Under the pieces are notes generated by a model. That model was not told the DNA's origin. It saw only the letters and a list, made by a program, of their open reading frames with translations, and made no database searches. 64,000 bases of DNA, from contig NC_060018.1 of NCBI RefSeq assembly GCF_021134715.1, positions 3,737,501-3,801,500 on the forward strand. Reading direction: 5' to 3'. Each line of letters starts with the position of its first letter. Positions within the stretch are counted from its first letter, which is position 1. This document shows positions 46,401-58,455 of the stretch, piece after piece. The translations under genes were made by a program, and so were the position numbers. Source of the stretch: Daphnia pulex. Lineage: Eukaryota > Arthropoda > Branchiopoda > Diplostraca > Daphniidae.

Positions 46401-49085
46401 ATAACAGTGACTTTTGAGGCTGCTCCGGGAAACTGAGCCGCGTGTGCAACTGGCACTTCATTTCCAAACGTGAGTGGATGTCGTCCACAACGATAGCGAG
46501 CCTCGTCAAGTTTGGTTTTTTTCAGTCGTATGCCCATTTTTGTGTGTGGGTCTATTCGTGACCGCGGTATTGTGTAGCTGTCCTCGTTTTAATTCATGCG
46601 GGTGTTTGAACTAGTATAGATGACGAGCGCTGCAATAATTCACGCACGGACTTTTTTGCGTCTTTCCAAATGCGTGGGGAAGTATTTATACATTAGCCCA
46701 GGTTAGTCGGGAAAAGTTTGACTTGGTATGAACTGTATAAGCCCATTAGAGATGGCGACGGAGCATGGCTGAACAAACAACAACAACGTGCGCATCTCTC
46801 CAGTCCGGCAGCAAGTCACTGGACCTACTACGTATAAGACTCTGATGTGGACGATCGTAAAATAACGTCTATAGCTGCAACCCCCCTTCTCTGCTCTTGT
46901 TTGGACGATCTATATAGCCTTTCGCCTATAAAAGAAACCTATAAAACTTACTTGTGCACACAGACACATGGTAAATATACACGGACAAACAGGAGCAGCA
47001 GGAGCGTGGAGCGAGAGCGTCTGGTTGAAATTGTTTACTAAATAAATGTGTGTGTGTGTGTAGGATAGACGGCGATTTTTAGTGTTGCACGACGAGGCTA
47101 TTTTCGTTCAGGGTTGATTGTTTTAAATAGGAAATTTGTGAAAGTATATATATAAGCTGATCCTGCTGGGTGGGGGGGTCACATGAAAAGCGCAGAGCTT
47201 ATATAACCTTTGCTCGCATATTCACTATGTTATACTGTATAGCCGCTCGTCGCTTTTATGCCGTCAGACGATCTATAAAAACCTTTTTTGCAATTGAACC
47301 GGCGTTCACCGGGGTCCATCGGGACATCTATAAACGTGAGTCCCAGCACCATCAATATAACTAGTACACACAGTCGTCGTCGTCATGATAATAACACGAC
47401 AAAGTGGGGCTGGATGCGATATGCCTAGCTGTGCAGCCGAAATGGCCAATTCAGCAGCAGCAGCAGCATCTCGGGAATATAAGACGCAAACTCGTGCGTG
47501 TTTTGATGACTCACTTTGTTTCTCCCCCCCGTCCGTTTTGTTTTGTTATTGTTTGTTTTATTTTGTTGCGTGACATCAAACAAGAAGGAAATTGAAATGT
47601 TGATATGATCATGTACCTGATGCTGGATGTGCTGGAATGTTGGCTGATGGCGCCGCCGCTCTGCTGTTGTTGCTGCTTGTGGGATCGCAAGGATCGACGG
47701 AAGGAATCGCCTCGGTTGACGACTTTGTTACTTTTGCCGTGTACGATAAAATGCCTCAACAGGTAATAATCGGCTTCATCACCTTCGCCTCCTACCGTCT
47801 GCTGATTGTTGCCGTAATAATGTTGTTGCTGTTGTTGCTGTTCCTCTGCGTTGATTGCGGTCGTCGGGGGATCGACCCAGTTGGTTCCCGGCAAACTGGT
47901 CCCTCGAGGACGGACCTTGATGGATTGCTGATGCTGCTGGACACTGTTGTAGTCGGCCAACAACTTTGGCTGATTGATTGAACTGCTGATGTTGTTGTTT
48001 CGGTTGCTTGTTGTTGTTGTAGTTGTAGTTGTACTGCGGGGAGCCACACGGACCGATTGCGAGCGAACGTGATGATGTTGCGACGTCGACGACGGACGAT
48101 GATGACGCAGCGATTCCTTATTACTCGTCTGCCCGGCCGACGATTCCAAACTCGGATTGGACGGCCGATGATGATGCAACTCGCTGGCTGTTCCGCCGAA
48201 ACTGTTGTTCTGCTGGAGTCGGCGGCCGGGAGCGGCCAGCGAGCTGAGGGCTCCCGACGGTGATTTATTCCTCATAGGCGATGCCGGAACTAATTCCAGA
48301 CGCTCGATCGAGACATTGTTTCGCCCGCTGCTGGCCGTCTTGTTCTTCTTCTTCCCAGAACTGTCGGCAGCACCTGGCACGTTCAACCAATTACCACCGA
48401 CGTTATTATTGATTGCTCCTGCTGGACGTGCCGACGAGGTGGCCGATTGATTCCGCGGCGGCTGCTGTTGCTGCTCCTCTTCAATTCGACAACGTCTTGT
48501 CGGTGCCGATCTCTCGCGGACCAGGCCACGTCCGAGCACGGACGTCCCGCCCTGATAGACGTCCGTGAACACGTTGGACGGCGACACGGTTAATGACATG
48601 GGCACGGCGCCGGCCGACGAATGCCGACGACTCAAACGAGAGGCCCTGACCAGAGCGTCTTGCTCCTCTTCATGTTCCTCTTCTTCGTCGTCCTCGTCGT
48701 CATCTTCGCCGTCGGAATAATGACAACCCTTATCGGCCGGCGAATGACGCTGCTGGACCGTCCCCGTGTCGTCGCTCTGCTGATGACCACCGGCACTGAT
48801 TATCACGTCGAGATGTTGCGCTCCCGACGCCGACGGACTCTGAAGGGTTGGCTCATCTTCAAAATGCTGATGGTCATCAGTGTCGTCGGTCATTCGGCCG
48901 TCGACGGCCACCAATGGAGACGACGAGGAAGAAAGTTGACGGGCGAAATCATCAGAAAGGGACGACATCATCAGCACGTCCTGTTGTTGTTGTTGTTGTT
49001 GGTGGTGACGTTTGCCGACGTTGTTGGGCGTCAGGATCGTCACTTCGGCCATGATTGGCGCTGGATGATTGTCACCGCAATTCAT
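37191..49085 (-). CDS. RGK-family (Rad/Gem/Rem) small GTPase with long N-terminal extension, about 922 aa
   Basis: Six exons (47617-49085, 43690-44084, 43481-43572, 41496-41548, 41143-41414, 37191-37678) keep one frame. Residues 1-590 are low complexity (poly-Gln, Ser, acidic runs), with a basic RGDSFRRSLRSHK motif. The G domain follows: P-loop GASGVGKT (595-602); a G3 region DHPHGE (645-650) in place of the canonical DxxG, typical of RGK proteins; NKID (747-750); ETSS (775-778). The C-terminus ends CEDLHVL, the RGK signature, without a CAAX box. RGK proteins bind calmodulin and inhibit voltage-gated calcium channels through the beta subunit. Odd: an insert of about 45 Ser/Asn-rich residues precedes the strand with VILVANKID. 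Introns reach about 3.5 kb. The first exon was linked by matching phase 2. The start could also be Met at 49052. Confidence 0.85.
37679..41142. other. RGK intron (3.5 kb)
   Basis: Nothing recognised except simple repeats and an A/T-rich interior. No antisense gene supported. Confidence 0.5.
41549..43480. other. RGK intron (1.9 kb)
   Basis: Nothing recognised beyond short repeats. Confidence 0.5.
44085..47616. other. RGK intron (3.5 kb)
   Basis: Separates the N-terminal low-complexity exon from the GTPase exons. Alternative promoters in this intron are possible, since the GTPase part has its own in-frame Met at 43954. No other gene seen. Confidence 0.5.
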
Positions 49086-49387
49086 TCTTGATAGAAAAAC
49101 CACCCAATTCAAACACTCTTCTCCGTTGGAATTGCCACACTCGAAAGGAATGAATTCGTACCGGCCATGAATGCGTTCCGTCTGGCAGCTTTTGTCACGT
49201 TCGCGTTGGTTTCGGACAAAGTTGAATTTTGGACGACTAAACCAAACACAAAAGTGGGAACGAATAGCAAATAGAGACTCGGGGATATATGTTGTGTCAA
49301 GTTCTTGACTGCTGCTGCTGCTGCTCACATTCGATCCCGACGGACTGTTGGCCGCAACAGAACCGAGTCACTCCTGCGCGCGTGCCG

Positions 49388-49394
49388 TTTTATA
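49388..49394 (-). promoter_or_regulatory. TATA box of the RGK gene
   Basis: TATAAAA on the minus strand, about 300 bp upstream of the chosen ATG. The ribosomal gene starts divergently about 0.7 kb away. Confidence 0.5.
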
Positions 49395-50089
49395 GTCACT
49401 CGGTTGGTATACACACACACATTTGAAGTTGCCTCATGTATAGAAGAGACCGTGGACGCGCATGACCAAATCCACCACCACCGGGTAAAAGAAAGAAAGA
49501 AAAAAAGTTTCCGCTCGTTGCAGGATCCTCCCCGCCGGATAGTTCATCATATCAACGAAAGTATCGTCACCACTCGAAACTGTTTAGTACTACTACTACT
49601 ACTACGGGACTCTGAGATGTGTGTGCTATACATATTGCATTTTCCTCGAGACCAACGCAATATATAATATCAGCCCGTCACTCGGCTTCGATCCTTCCAT
49701 ATCAATTTATTTATGCCCATAGGGGATTATTGACTATTTATTGCCTAAGGACTTTTACTCAGTTTCCTGTACTGGGCTAGGAATTGATTGAAGAGAAACG
49801 TAAAACAATTATGTTATATAATTGATTAATTTCTGGAAAATGTTGTTTTAAGATAAACAATTCATTTTAATTAAAATATCTACATCATTTTGTATTGTAT
49901 CCCACATTTTGAATTGCTTTTTCTCATTTGTTAATAAGGAAAACATATTTTCATAACGAATGTGTGTGTTTAGGGAAAATCCAAGTTGGTTGGTACACGT
50001 GCGGACTTCCAACTGATTGACCTGCCACCTGGTGAGCAAGTTCTCTTCGTAACAAACGCTACTCAAAGTTCCGTCTGTTAAAATTTTAG
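49395..50089. other. Divergent intergenic region between RGK and eS12 genes
   Basis: Holds the two head-to-head promoters. No further feature is supported; short ORFs look like chance. Confidence 0.5.
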
Positions 50090-50109
50090 TCCTTTCGGGC
50101 ATCGTCATC
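50090..50109 (+). promoter_or_regulatory. Probable TOP-type 5' end of eS12 mRNA
   Basis: CCTTTCGGGC begins a short first exon, with donor GTAAGT at 50110. A 5' terminal oligopyrimidine start is usual for ribosomal protein mRNAs. The next untranslated block starts at 50222, after TTGCAG. Confidence 0.55.
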
Positions 50110-50249
50110 GTAAGTTTTGATTCATCCAATTTTATCATCAGCATCCATTATATTGAAATAATGGCTTGCCTACCCGTTTTCCAAGCTTTTTCACTTTATT
50201 CGGTGTTTTTTCAAATTGCAGAAGGAGTTCCATTTCAGCAATTTAAATC

Positions 50250-50954
50250 ATGTCTGACATGGAAGGGTAAGTTTGGTGATCATTCCACCGGTTGTTTATA
50301 TTTCAATAACTTAAACTCAGTTGTATTTTTAAAACATTTGTTCAAACTATAATTTAGTCAAAATTGTAATCCCGAAATTTTAGTGTCGTATGTACATGTT
50401 AATTACTGATTGCTTTTAAAAGTCGAGTGTTGTCACATGTCCTGGGTGTCATAACTAAATTAATGGTAACCATTTTATTTGTTAAATACAGAGGTGATGT
50501 GTTGAGTGCCCCAGTTGCCGGTGGCCCAATGGATATCAACACAGCTACACAGGAGGTTCTGAAGAATGCCATGATCCATGATGGTTTGGCCCGTGGACTC
50601 CATGAGGCTGCCAAGGCTTTGGACAAGTAATGCTCATGGTTATTACATTTTCCTTCACATTTGACTAACAAGTTAAATTTGATGAATAGGCGCCAGGCTT
50701 TGCTCTGCGTGTTGGCTGACAACTGCAGTGAACCCATGTACAAGAAACTGGTCACCGCTCTCTGCCAAGAACACAACATCCCCTTGATGAAAGTTGACAA
50801 CAACAAGAAGCTTGGTGAATGGGCTGGCCTTTGCAAGATCGACAAGGAAGGCAAGGCCCGCAAGGTCGTTGGATGCTCCTGCGTCGCCGTCAAGGATTGG
50901 GGTGTTGAGACCGAGGCAACTGCTGTCGTTCTCGATTACCTGAAGAAGCAGTAA
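50250..50954 (+). CDS. RpS12: 40S ribosomal protein S12 (eS12)
   Basis: Three coding exons (50250-50266, 50492-50626, 50690-50954) encode 138 aa, a usual length for eS12. The sequence follows animal eS12 throughout: an acidic start (MSDMEGGDVL), then the block [20 protein letters not shown], then [17 protein letters not shown], a central [18 protein letters not shown] and a C-terminal DWGVE region ending LKKQ. It is a component of the small ribosomal subunit beak region. A separate 5' untranslated exon carries a TOP-like start, and a second untranslated piece directly precedes the ATG. I looked for C/D-box snoRNAs in the introns and found none convincing. Confidence 0.97.
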
Positions 50955-51538
50955 ATTTCAACGACTGACTTCGAACGAGTTTAACGGGATGTGTTTACCT
51001 GCTGCTCATGTATCATGTTGTGCATAAATATATCCTGATTGAAGTCGACTTTGTGATTCTTTATTGGAATTCGTTATTGAAATGATTTGGGGGTTGGTGG
51101 TTTTCGGAATTACGTTTGTTCAAAGTTCAAACGAGGTATTCTAGTGAAACACTATCATGGTTGAAATTTGAATTGAAATCTATTGTAATTCAGTCCAATT
51201 TTTTAAATTTTAATCTAAGCTAATATTTAAATTGTTTTTAATTTGTTTTACAAGATAACGGAAATGTGTATCGACGACATCTACCGGTAAAATGGAAAAC
51301 TGGGTCAGTCTGGCGTTTCCCTGCCCTTACGGACAATTTGTACACAACTGTAGAAAGAAGAAAGTTCCATCCGACGAGTTTTAGTTTTCACAACATATTC
51401 TTCTAAAAAGTTCCCCTGGATCTTTCAGCAATTTAGTGAAACCCGTCTATTGATCATCTGATGTGTTGGTTAACTTATTTTAGATAGCTGTGAAGCAGCT
51501 CTGTGCTTTGAGCTGTAGGCAATCCTCACTTTTCAGAC
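50955..51538. other. 3' end of eS12 and 5' region of the Kelch gene
   Basis: A TTTTAG|ATAGC acceptor-like site near 51480 suggests that the KLHL20-like gene has an upstream untranslated exon. Nothing else seen. Confidence 0.4.
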
Positions 51539-53896
51539 ATGTCCATGAAAGTCCCAGAAGAGGTGTGAAATTACATTGTTACATTATTTCATTCTCCAAA
51601 CCGATTTTACAAATCTAACCTTACCCTCGAATATAGTTGGGTGCCGTCACGATGAAAATGGATGGTGTCAAGTCAGTTAATCCACTTGTGGAGAGATCCC
51701 CGTCACCTGCCTGCCTAGCCTATACATCTGAAAAGCACCCTAGGGCCTGCCTTGCAGAAATTAATCTGCTTAGAAGTCACAGAGAGCTATGCGATGTTGT
51801 ATTAAATGTAGGCATCAGGAAGATCTTTGCTCATAGGTCAGTTTTGTGACAACATTATTTGAAATCATCTAATCTTTATTATTGTTACAGAGTTATACTG
51901 TCAGCGTGTAGCCCATATTTTAGAGCAATGTTTACTGGAGAGCTGGCTGAATCCAGGCAAACTGAAGTGACCATCCGTGACATTGATGAACAGGCCATGG
52001 AGTTATTAATAGATTTTTGCTACACTTCCTACATTCTGGTGGAGGAGACAAATGTGCAGACACTACTCCCTGCTGCCTGTTTGTTGCAGTTGCAAGAAAT
52101 ACAGGATGTGTGTTGTGAATTCCTCAAGAGGCAACTTGATCCCTCCAACTGCCTTGGTATCAGGGCCTTTGCAGACACCCATTCTTGCAGAGAACTGTTG
52201 AGGATTGCTGATAAATTTACTCAACACAATTTCCAAGAAGTATGTCAACATTCATTAAGACACTTTTGCTAAAAAACTGTAGCCCACATAAATCTACTTC
52301 ACTGATCAAAATTAGGTAACAGAAAGTGAGGAGTTTCTCCTTCTGCCTGTGAATCAGCTTATTGACATCATATCTAGTGATGAACTCAATGTCAGATCTG
52401 AGGAACAAGTCTTTAATGCAGTTCTTGCCTGGGTTAAATACAATGTCGCCGAACGAAGGGGTCATTTGCCCCAGGTATTTAATAATCCAAGAAATGTCAT
52501 TACATTTTCACAAAAATTTAATCGTTTTGTGGACTATTTAGGTTTTACAGCACGTCCGGTTGCCTCTTCTTAGTCCAAAATTCTTAGTGGGAACCGTGGG
52601 CTCTGATCTGCTTATTAAGAGCGACGAGGCTTGTAGAGACCTGGTAGACGAGGCCAAAAATTATCTGTTGTTACCACAAGAGCGACCATTGATGCAAGGC
52701 CCTAGAACGAGACCAAGGAAGCCCGTCCGAAGAGGCGAAGTCTTATTCGCTGGTAAGTTCTTTGCAGTTAAGAATCCTTTGACTCCATTAACCGAATTTG
52801 ATCTGTTTAGTTGGCGGCTGGTGCAGTGGAGACGCCATCGCCTCGGTCGAGCGTTACGATCCGCAGACGGGCGAGTGGAAGTTAGTTGCGCCAATGTCCA
52901 AGCGACGATGCGGTAAGCGTCGAAACCAATTCGATATACCTTTCCCACTCGTAAACCCAAAATATAATTATTTCTTATTTTTTCTTTAGGCGTTGGTGTT
53001 GCTGTTCTAAGCGACTTGCTTTACGCCGTTGGCGGTCATGACGGTCAGTCTTATCTGAATAGCATTGAACGCTACGATCCTCAGACCAACTTATGGTCGT
53101 CAGAGGTAGCGCCCACGTCTACATGCCGAACGAGTGTCGGTGTGGCTGTCCTCGATGGTTATCTGTATGCCGTTGGCGGCCAGGATGGCGTCAGTTGTCT
53201 CAATTATGTTGAACGCTACGATCCAAAAGAAAACAAATGGAGCAAAGTCGCCTCGATGAACACTCGCCGATTAGGTGTAGCTGTCGCTGTATTGGGCGGA
53301 TATTTGTACGCTGTTGGTGGATCGGACGGCCAGATGCCTCTTAACACCGGTAATAAATATCTTACTTTAGATTTTTTGGGAACAAATTAAATATTCAAGA
53401 ATGTTATTTACTTCCAGTTGAAAGATATGATCCACGCCAGAACAAGTGGACTTTGGTTGCCCCAATGTCAACAAGGAGAAAGCACTTGGGTTGCGCCGTG
53501 TACAATAATTGGATCTATGCTGTAGGTGGGCGAGACGACGCTACTGAGCTCTCGTCAGCTGAACGATACAATCCAAATACCAACACCTGGAGTCCAATAG
53601 TGGCAATGAGCTCAAGAAGGAGTGGCGTAAGTTGCTCTTTATTTATTCCCTTAAATGAATCGGATTAAAGATTTACTTATAAAATATGGACTGGTTTTCT
53701 ATAGGTTGGACTTGCCGTGGTCAATGGGCAACTATACGCTGTAGGCGGTTTTGACGGCTCGACTTACTTGAAGACGATCGAAGTCTACGATCCGGAGCAG
53801 AATCAATGGCGCCTGTGTGGCACCATGAACTATCGGCGGCTCGGCGGTGGTGTAGGCGTTGTCAAAATGCCTCAACACGAGACTCACTTGTGGTAA
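51539..53896 (+). CDS. dbo: Kelch-like 20 / diablo (BTB-BACK-Kelch E3 adaptor), 601 aa
   Basis: Nine exons (51539-51562, 51637-51836, 51891-52239, 52316-52474, 52542-52752, 52811-52912, 52990-53349, 53418-53626, 53705-53896) give 601 aa, close to human KLHL20. The BTB domain (about 45-155) includes [12 protein letters not shown] and [20 protein letters not shown]; the BACK domain covers about 160-265; six Kelch repeats with YAVGG and ERYDP signatures run from about 310 to the end, which closes with [15 protein letters not shown] like KLHL20. The protein is a substrate adaptor of Cullin-3 ubiquitin ligases. The first exon supplies only eight residues (MSMKVPEE) and joins in phase 0. Introns are 54-78 bp, typical of this genome. 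Full length with no missing repeat. Confidence 0.96.
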
Positions 53897-54494
53897 CAAG
53901 GGCCACAATCTGACTTTGGAAATTGTTGTTGGGACTCACACACACTTCATCCTGTCATAGATTATAATCGAAATTTTGTATGCGTTTCCTTCTTTCTCGT
54001 CGTACATGAAATATTGAAGCGCCTTGCGGAGTAGCAATGGAGTGGTACAATTTTTTTGTTTGTATGTTTTTTTTTTTCATCTTACATTTTCGTTGAAGAT
54101 TCTCAATTAAGACTTTTTCCCCGATAGTTCTTGTGCTGGACGCGCACGTGTCACGCACTCACGCATCTCTTACCAAAAAAAAAAGAATACACGTTTCTTG
54201 TAACCAAATAAATTAAGCCTGATTTTTTAACGATATTTTAAACTGAAAAATCTTGAAATTGATGTGGCAAACATTGTGTTTTTTACATTTCTGCCGTTTA
54301 ATTTTAATTCAATTACTAAAATACGTAGGGCTTCGTTGACGAAAGTAGTAGTTCTCTTTCTTTCACAACAATCGTCGTCTGCTAATGTTTTTGGCTAAAG
54401 TTCTTTTGTTCTCTTTTCTTGCTTCTTGGGACAGCTCGATAGTTGATCTTGTGCTACAAAATATCGCCACAAAAGATCTGTGCTAATAGTGAAA
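53897..54494. other. 3' untranslated region and spacer
   Basis: AATAAA (near 54208) follows the Kelch gene. The TCP11-like promoter lies in the last part. No gene seen. Confidence 0.5.
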
Positions 54495-56719
54495 ATGAGC
54501 GAAGAATGTAATGCAAATAAAGCAGCCAGTGAAGGTGATTTAAATCCTAATATGAAAGAAGTTTCAGAACCTGTGGATATTTCAAAACCTGGCTCTCTTC
54601 ATGCTAAGTATAAACTCTTTTACAAGAGAAATTTCCAGAATGTTCGTTAACAGTCAAAGGCAATTTGAAGGCTAAACTATTTTATAATTTGAAAAGGTCT
54701 GATGATCAAGCAGAATGTGGCCCTAGCAGTTCATCTGGGGAAGCAACTCCAAAAAGGTTAGATATTTTGCAGCATCTTTTAAATAGAATTTAGGAACTTA
54801 TTATTGTTTTTTTTCCAAACAGGATAAGAACTACTTCACAGTCTGCCCCTGCATTTATTTCTGCATCTCCTCCAGGATTTGTCAGTCTTGAAGAAATTAT
54901 GAAAGCGGCCAACAGTGTTTCAAAGATGGCACTAGCTCATGATATAGCTGTTGATGACGATTTCCATTTAGAAAAGGTGGATTTGCCAAATGGAAGGTAG
55001 TCTTTATAATCACATGTCACATTGCTTTAAAAAAGTAATGTTTTGTGTTTCAGTATTCAGAAAACAATTAAAGATATTGCACACAAAGCCTTTTGGGATT
55101 TGCTCAAAGAAGAGTTTGAAGAGGATCCTCCAAAATATGATAGAGCTCTTACACTGCTTGAAGAAATTAAAGAAGTACTTTTTCATGACATATTTTTTAG
55201 AATCTCTTGACCAAGTTCATAATATGCTAATAAACACCTTTTTTAGTGGTTGCTGTCATTGCTGTTACCCCATCAGACTAGAACTCAACAAGAAATCAAG
55301 GATAAGTTAGACACTGATCTGATAAGGCAACAGATTGAAGCTGAAACTCTGGATTTACATGTATGTGGGTCTACATTAATGATGTGGCTAAATTTTAAAG
55401 CAAATTGATTGCATTTTCTTTACAGAGCTATTCTCAATATATTATATCACTTATGGCAAAACTATGTGCTCCTGGACGTGATGAAAAAATCAGGGAATTA
55501 ACAGCCATGCGAGATATCGTCCCACTTTACAAAGGCATTTTCGAGGTAAATCGTCATTTTATCTTAATCATTGAAAGTCCCATGTAAGTAATTTTTTACC
55601 AGACATTGGAGTTGATGCGAATTGACATGGCGAATTTCACGATCCGCATGTCCCGTCCACACATCGCAGCCTGTAGTGTAGAATATGAAAGAAGTAAATT
55701 CGAAGATTATCTCAAGATAACCCCTGGTAGGAAATAGTTTTTATTTTGGTATAAATAATTTTAAACATTATATGTTTTCTTCTGTGTGGTACCAGATGGA
55801 TTACGACACACCCGAGAATGGCTTCATCGCAATCGAAAAGAAACTTCGCAGTCTTCAGCCAATCCCACAAGTGTCCAAATTATACCGTCTATTTTGGTCG
55901 ATGCCTTCATGGAATTGCTCTGCTGGGATGACAGCCATTCGTGGCCTGAAGTAAATTAACATTTTTCCTTTAATCTTTTACGATCATGTCCCATTTTAAA
56001 TTAAAAAAAGGTCAGTGAAAAAGCATCTTTTCGTTTTTTCCAGACTGTAGCGGTTGATGAACAGCGATTTTCAGAAATGCGGCAGAAACTAAAGGGCATT
56101 CAGGTGATGACGCCATTAAGTTCTCAAAAATTAGTAAAAAATATTTAACTATGTTTTGAAATCAAATAGATCTTGAGTTCAGTCATTCTGGTTTCATTGA
56201 ATCGCGATATCGGTTTGCAGCAAACGTCTCCAGAATTTCGCAACACTGTTAAAGAACATGCCGCTGTTGTGCTTGGCAATGCCAGATCTCCGACGGAGCT
56301 GGAGAATGTGTTACCTAATGTAGGTGCTCAGGTTGTGGAGGATATTAACAAAGCTCTGAAAAGTCAAGGAACTCCTGAACTTTCAGAAGACACAAAGAAA
56401 CTGATTAATGCTGAAATAATGGCCCTTCGTGATCCAGGGAATCGAGTGATGGAGATCATACGTAAGTAACAAAATATGATTTCTTATACTGGTCTGAATG
56501 ATCATTAGTTTTATGTTTGTTAAACTAGATTCTCGTATTATGGATTTCTTGAAACAAGTTATCAGCAATGAAGTGGCACGTCCTACCCAAATCCCGATGG
56601 GACTTTCTTTGTTCAAATCTGAGATTGCCGGGGTGGCTGGACGTTTTGCGCGTCTTGTGTCTCACAATCGTGCTGTCTTTGCCCAACATTACGCAAACTT
56701 AATTCAAGACCAGGCTTAA
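54495..56719 (+). CDS. T-complex protein 11-like 1 homologue, 507 aa
   Basis: Eleven exons (54495-54607, 54697-54756, 54823-54996, 55054-55174, 55247-55360, 55426-55545, 55603-55726, 55796-55950, 56044-56103, 56170-56461, 56529-56719) give 507 aa, close to vertebrate TCP11L1. After a polar N-terminus comes the TCP11 domain: SLEEIMKAANSVSKMALAHD, MAKLCAPGRDEKIREL, IVPLYKGIFETLELMRIDMA, VEYERSKFEDYLK and a C-terminal VSHNRAVFAQHYANLI. The family is soluble and helical; TCP11 in sperm and the paralogues in other tissues have poorly defined roles. Introns are 57-93 bp. The weakest junction is the acceptor of exon 2 (GAAAAG). Confidence 0.92.
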
Positions 56720-57566
56720 AATGGTTGGTCAAAGTGTTATCCCCCCTTCCCTTTGAGCAGAGAGGCCTTTTGAAATGAGACCGGAATCGGTAAATTCTTC
56801 CTAAAATTGTTGGACATGTTTTCCTTTTTCGTTTGTCATCGATCTAAAACCTAGGACTAACTCCCAAAATTCATTTATTAGTTTAGATAAATGTGACGTT
56901 AAGCGCCACGAATACGGTCTTTCTCTCGTCGGCTTTAGTCAAACTGCAACGATTAGTATGTCTAAATACCTTCCATAACAAAACTTTAATTTTAAAGAAC
57001 GAAGCAAATATTTTAACAGCTTCTTTCTCCTCAGTGTGTTGAAACGTGTGAGACATTTTAACATTGAAAATTTGGATTTATTTTTGCCAATAGCCCAATA
57101 CGATGAAATAATTTCTGGTGTAAGAATTAATGCCGCATGGACAGAGTTCTGTATTTAACAAATGTTTAAACGCAAAACAGTCGTTAATAAGAACATTTTG
57201 TACTTAACGATCGTGCCGCGTTTTATTCAGATGTGTTTTAAACAATGGCAAACAAAAGAAAACAATTGCATTATGGTTTTTACCGCACAGAAACGAAATA
57301 AACGAAAATGAAATTAAGAGGGAATACGTTTCAAAGAAGAGGGAGATTCATGCTGGTAAGCCAGGTGCAAACAAAAATATCACTTCCGCCTGTTAACGAT
57401 CCGTCTTCCCCTCTTCCTCCATTATGCCTTAACGGATAAAAACAAGTGGAGCGATCGATAAGTATATCATTTGTTGTCCAGTCGACAGTAAGATCCGCTG
57501 GTTAATGAAACATTTCGCCTAAAAAAGGATGTACAACTAACTCATCACGACTAGAAGAGTCTTGCG
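56720..57566. other. TCP11-like 3' region and bHLH promoter
   Basis: AT-rich. No other gene seen. Confidence 0.5.
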
Positions 57567-58455
57567 ATGTCCGATCAACAAGTTCTACCATATCCTACCT
57601 CGTCGTTCGTTACTGGTAAAAATTTTTTTCACTAACTTTCCACTTTACCTTGAATAAACTGCACCAAATAATTACTTTTCAGTACAAGAGGGAAACGCAT
57701 TTTCAATCACCTGGAATTCTGCGTCGCTGGGTACACAAGAAGAGAACTTCCGTCCGTACAGCAATGGATCATCTGTTACTCATTATTCGGATGATATTGG
57801 CGCCCACGGAACAGGAACGTAAGTTTCTGTAGCGTTTTAATAGCTATTAATGAATTAGGTAGCAATTTTGTGCAGGGGGAAAAAGTGTAACATTAAATCC
57901 AATTATCGCCATATTCCTCACATACCGCACAGCGTCCGTCCAGCGTTTCAAGTAGCTCGACGAAACGCACGAGAGAGACGTCGTGTTCAATCAGTAAGCG
58001 AATTATTTTTTTTAGATTTTCCGATTTCAAGCTAATAGTGTAGATACAATTTTAATGTATTCAATCGTAATTAAGTAAATTATGTGAATTTCAGGTCAAT
58101 GTTGCCTTTTCAAAACTTCACCAGGTTGTTCCAACTGACTTTGGGTAGTACACATTAACCACTTTGAATAAAACAAGATTCACTTTATTACTAATTTGTT
58201 TATCATAATTTTAGAGAAAGCGAAGGAAACACGATCGATAAAACCAGAGGTCCAGCTTACGAAGATGTAAGAGCTCGTCGTTCGAGTAAAGTTGCTATCT
58301 TGGTAAGGCTGTACATTTGACCCATTAAATTTTAACGACTTGAATCAATCTGTGTTTTTTTTTAGAGGAGAGCAATTGATTACATCAGACTTTTAGAAGA
58401 AGTTCTCCTCATTCAAAATCAAAGCGCTGTTATCTCCTACGTATCTGAAATCTAA
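57567..58455 (+). CDS. Achaete-scute-like bHLH transcription factor (176 aa), multi-exon
   Basis: Six exons (57567-57615, 57683-57818, 57876-57993, 58095-58144, 58215-58302, 58366-58455) give 176 aa. The bHLH domain lies at about 90-167: basic region VARRNARERRRVQSVN, helix 1 AFSKLHQVVP, a long loop (about 30 residues with TRGPAY), and helix 2 SSKVAILRRAIDYIRLLEEV. The ARRNARER plus SKVxxLRxAxxYIRxL combination and the long loop with an RGP element point to the arthropod achaete-scute class, which dimerises with Daughterless on E-boxes to specify neural or sensory precursors. Differences: it has RRRVQS instead of the usual NRVKQ, and introns cut the domain three times, whereas Drosophila achaete-scute genes have uninterrupted coding regions. 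It may be a divergent, ancient branch. The N-terminal 90 residues are unremarkable. Confidence 0.8.

Noticed and set aside
48621-49091. 156-codon plus-strand ORF rich in Leu, Arg and Val
   Set aside because: Antisense of the poly-Gln and acidic RGK exon; the repeats create long open frames on both strands.
50267-50491. Intronic C/D-box snoRNA in the eS12 gene
   Set aside because: Isolated CTGA and TGAT strings occur, but no properly spaced C and D boxes with a terminal stem.
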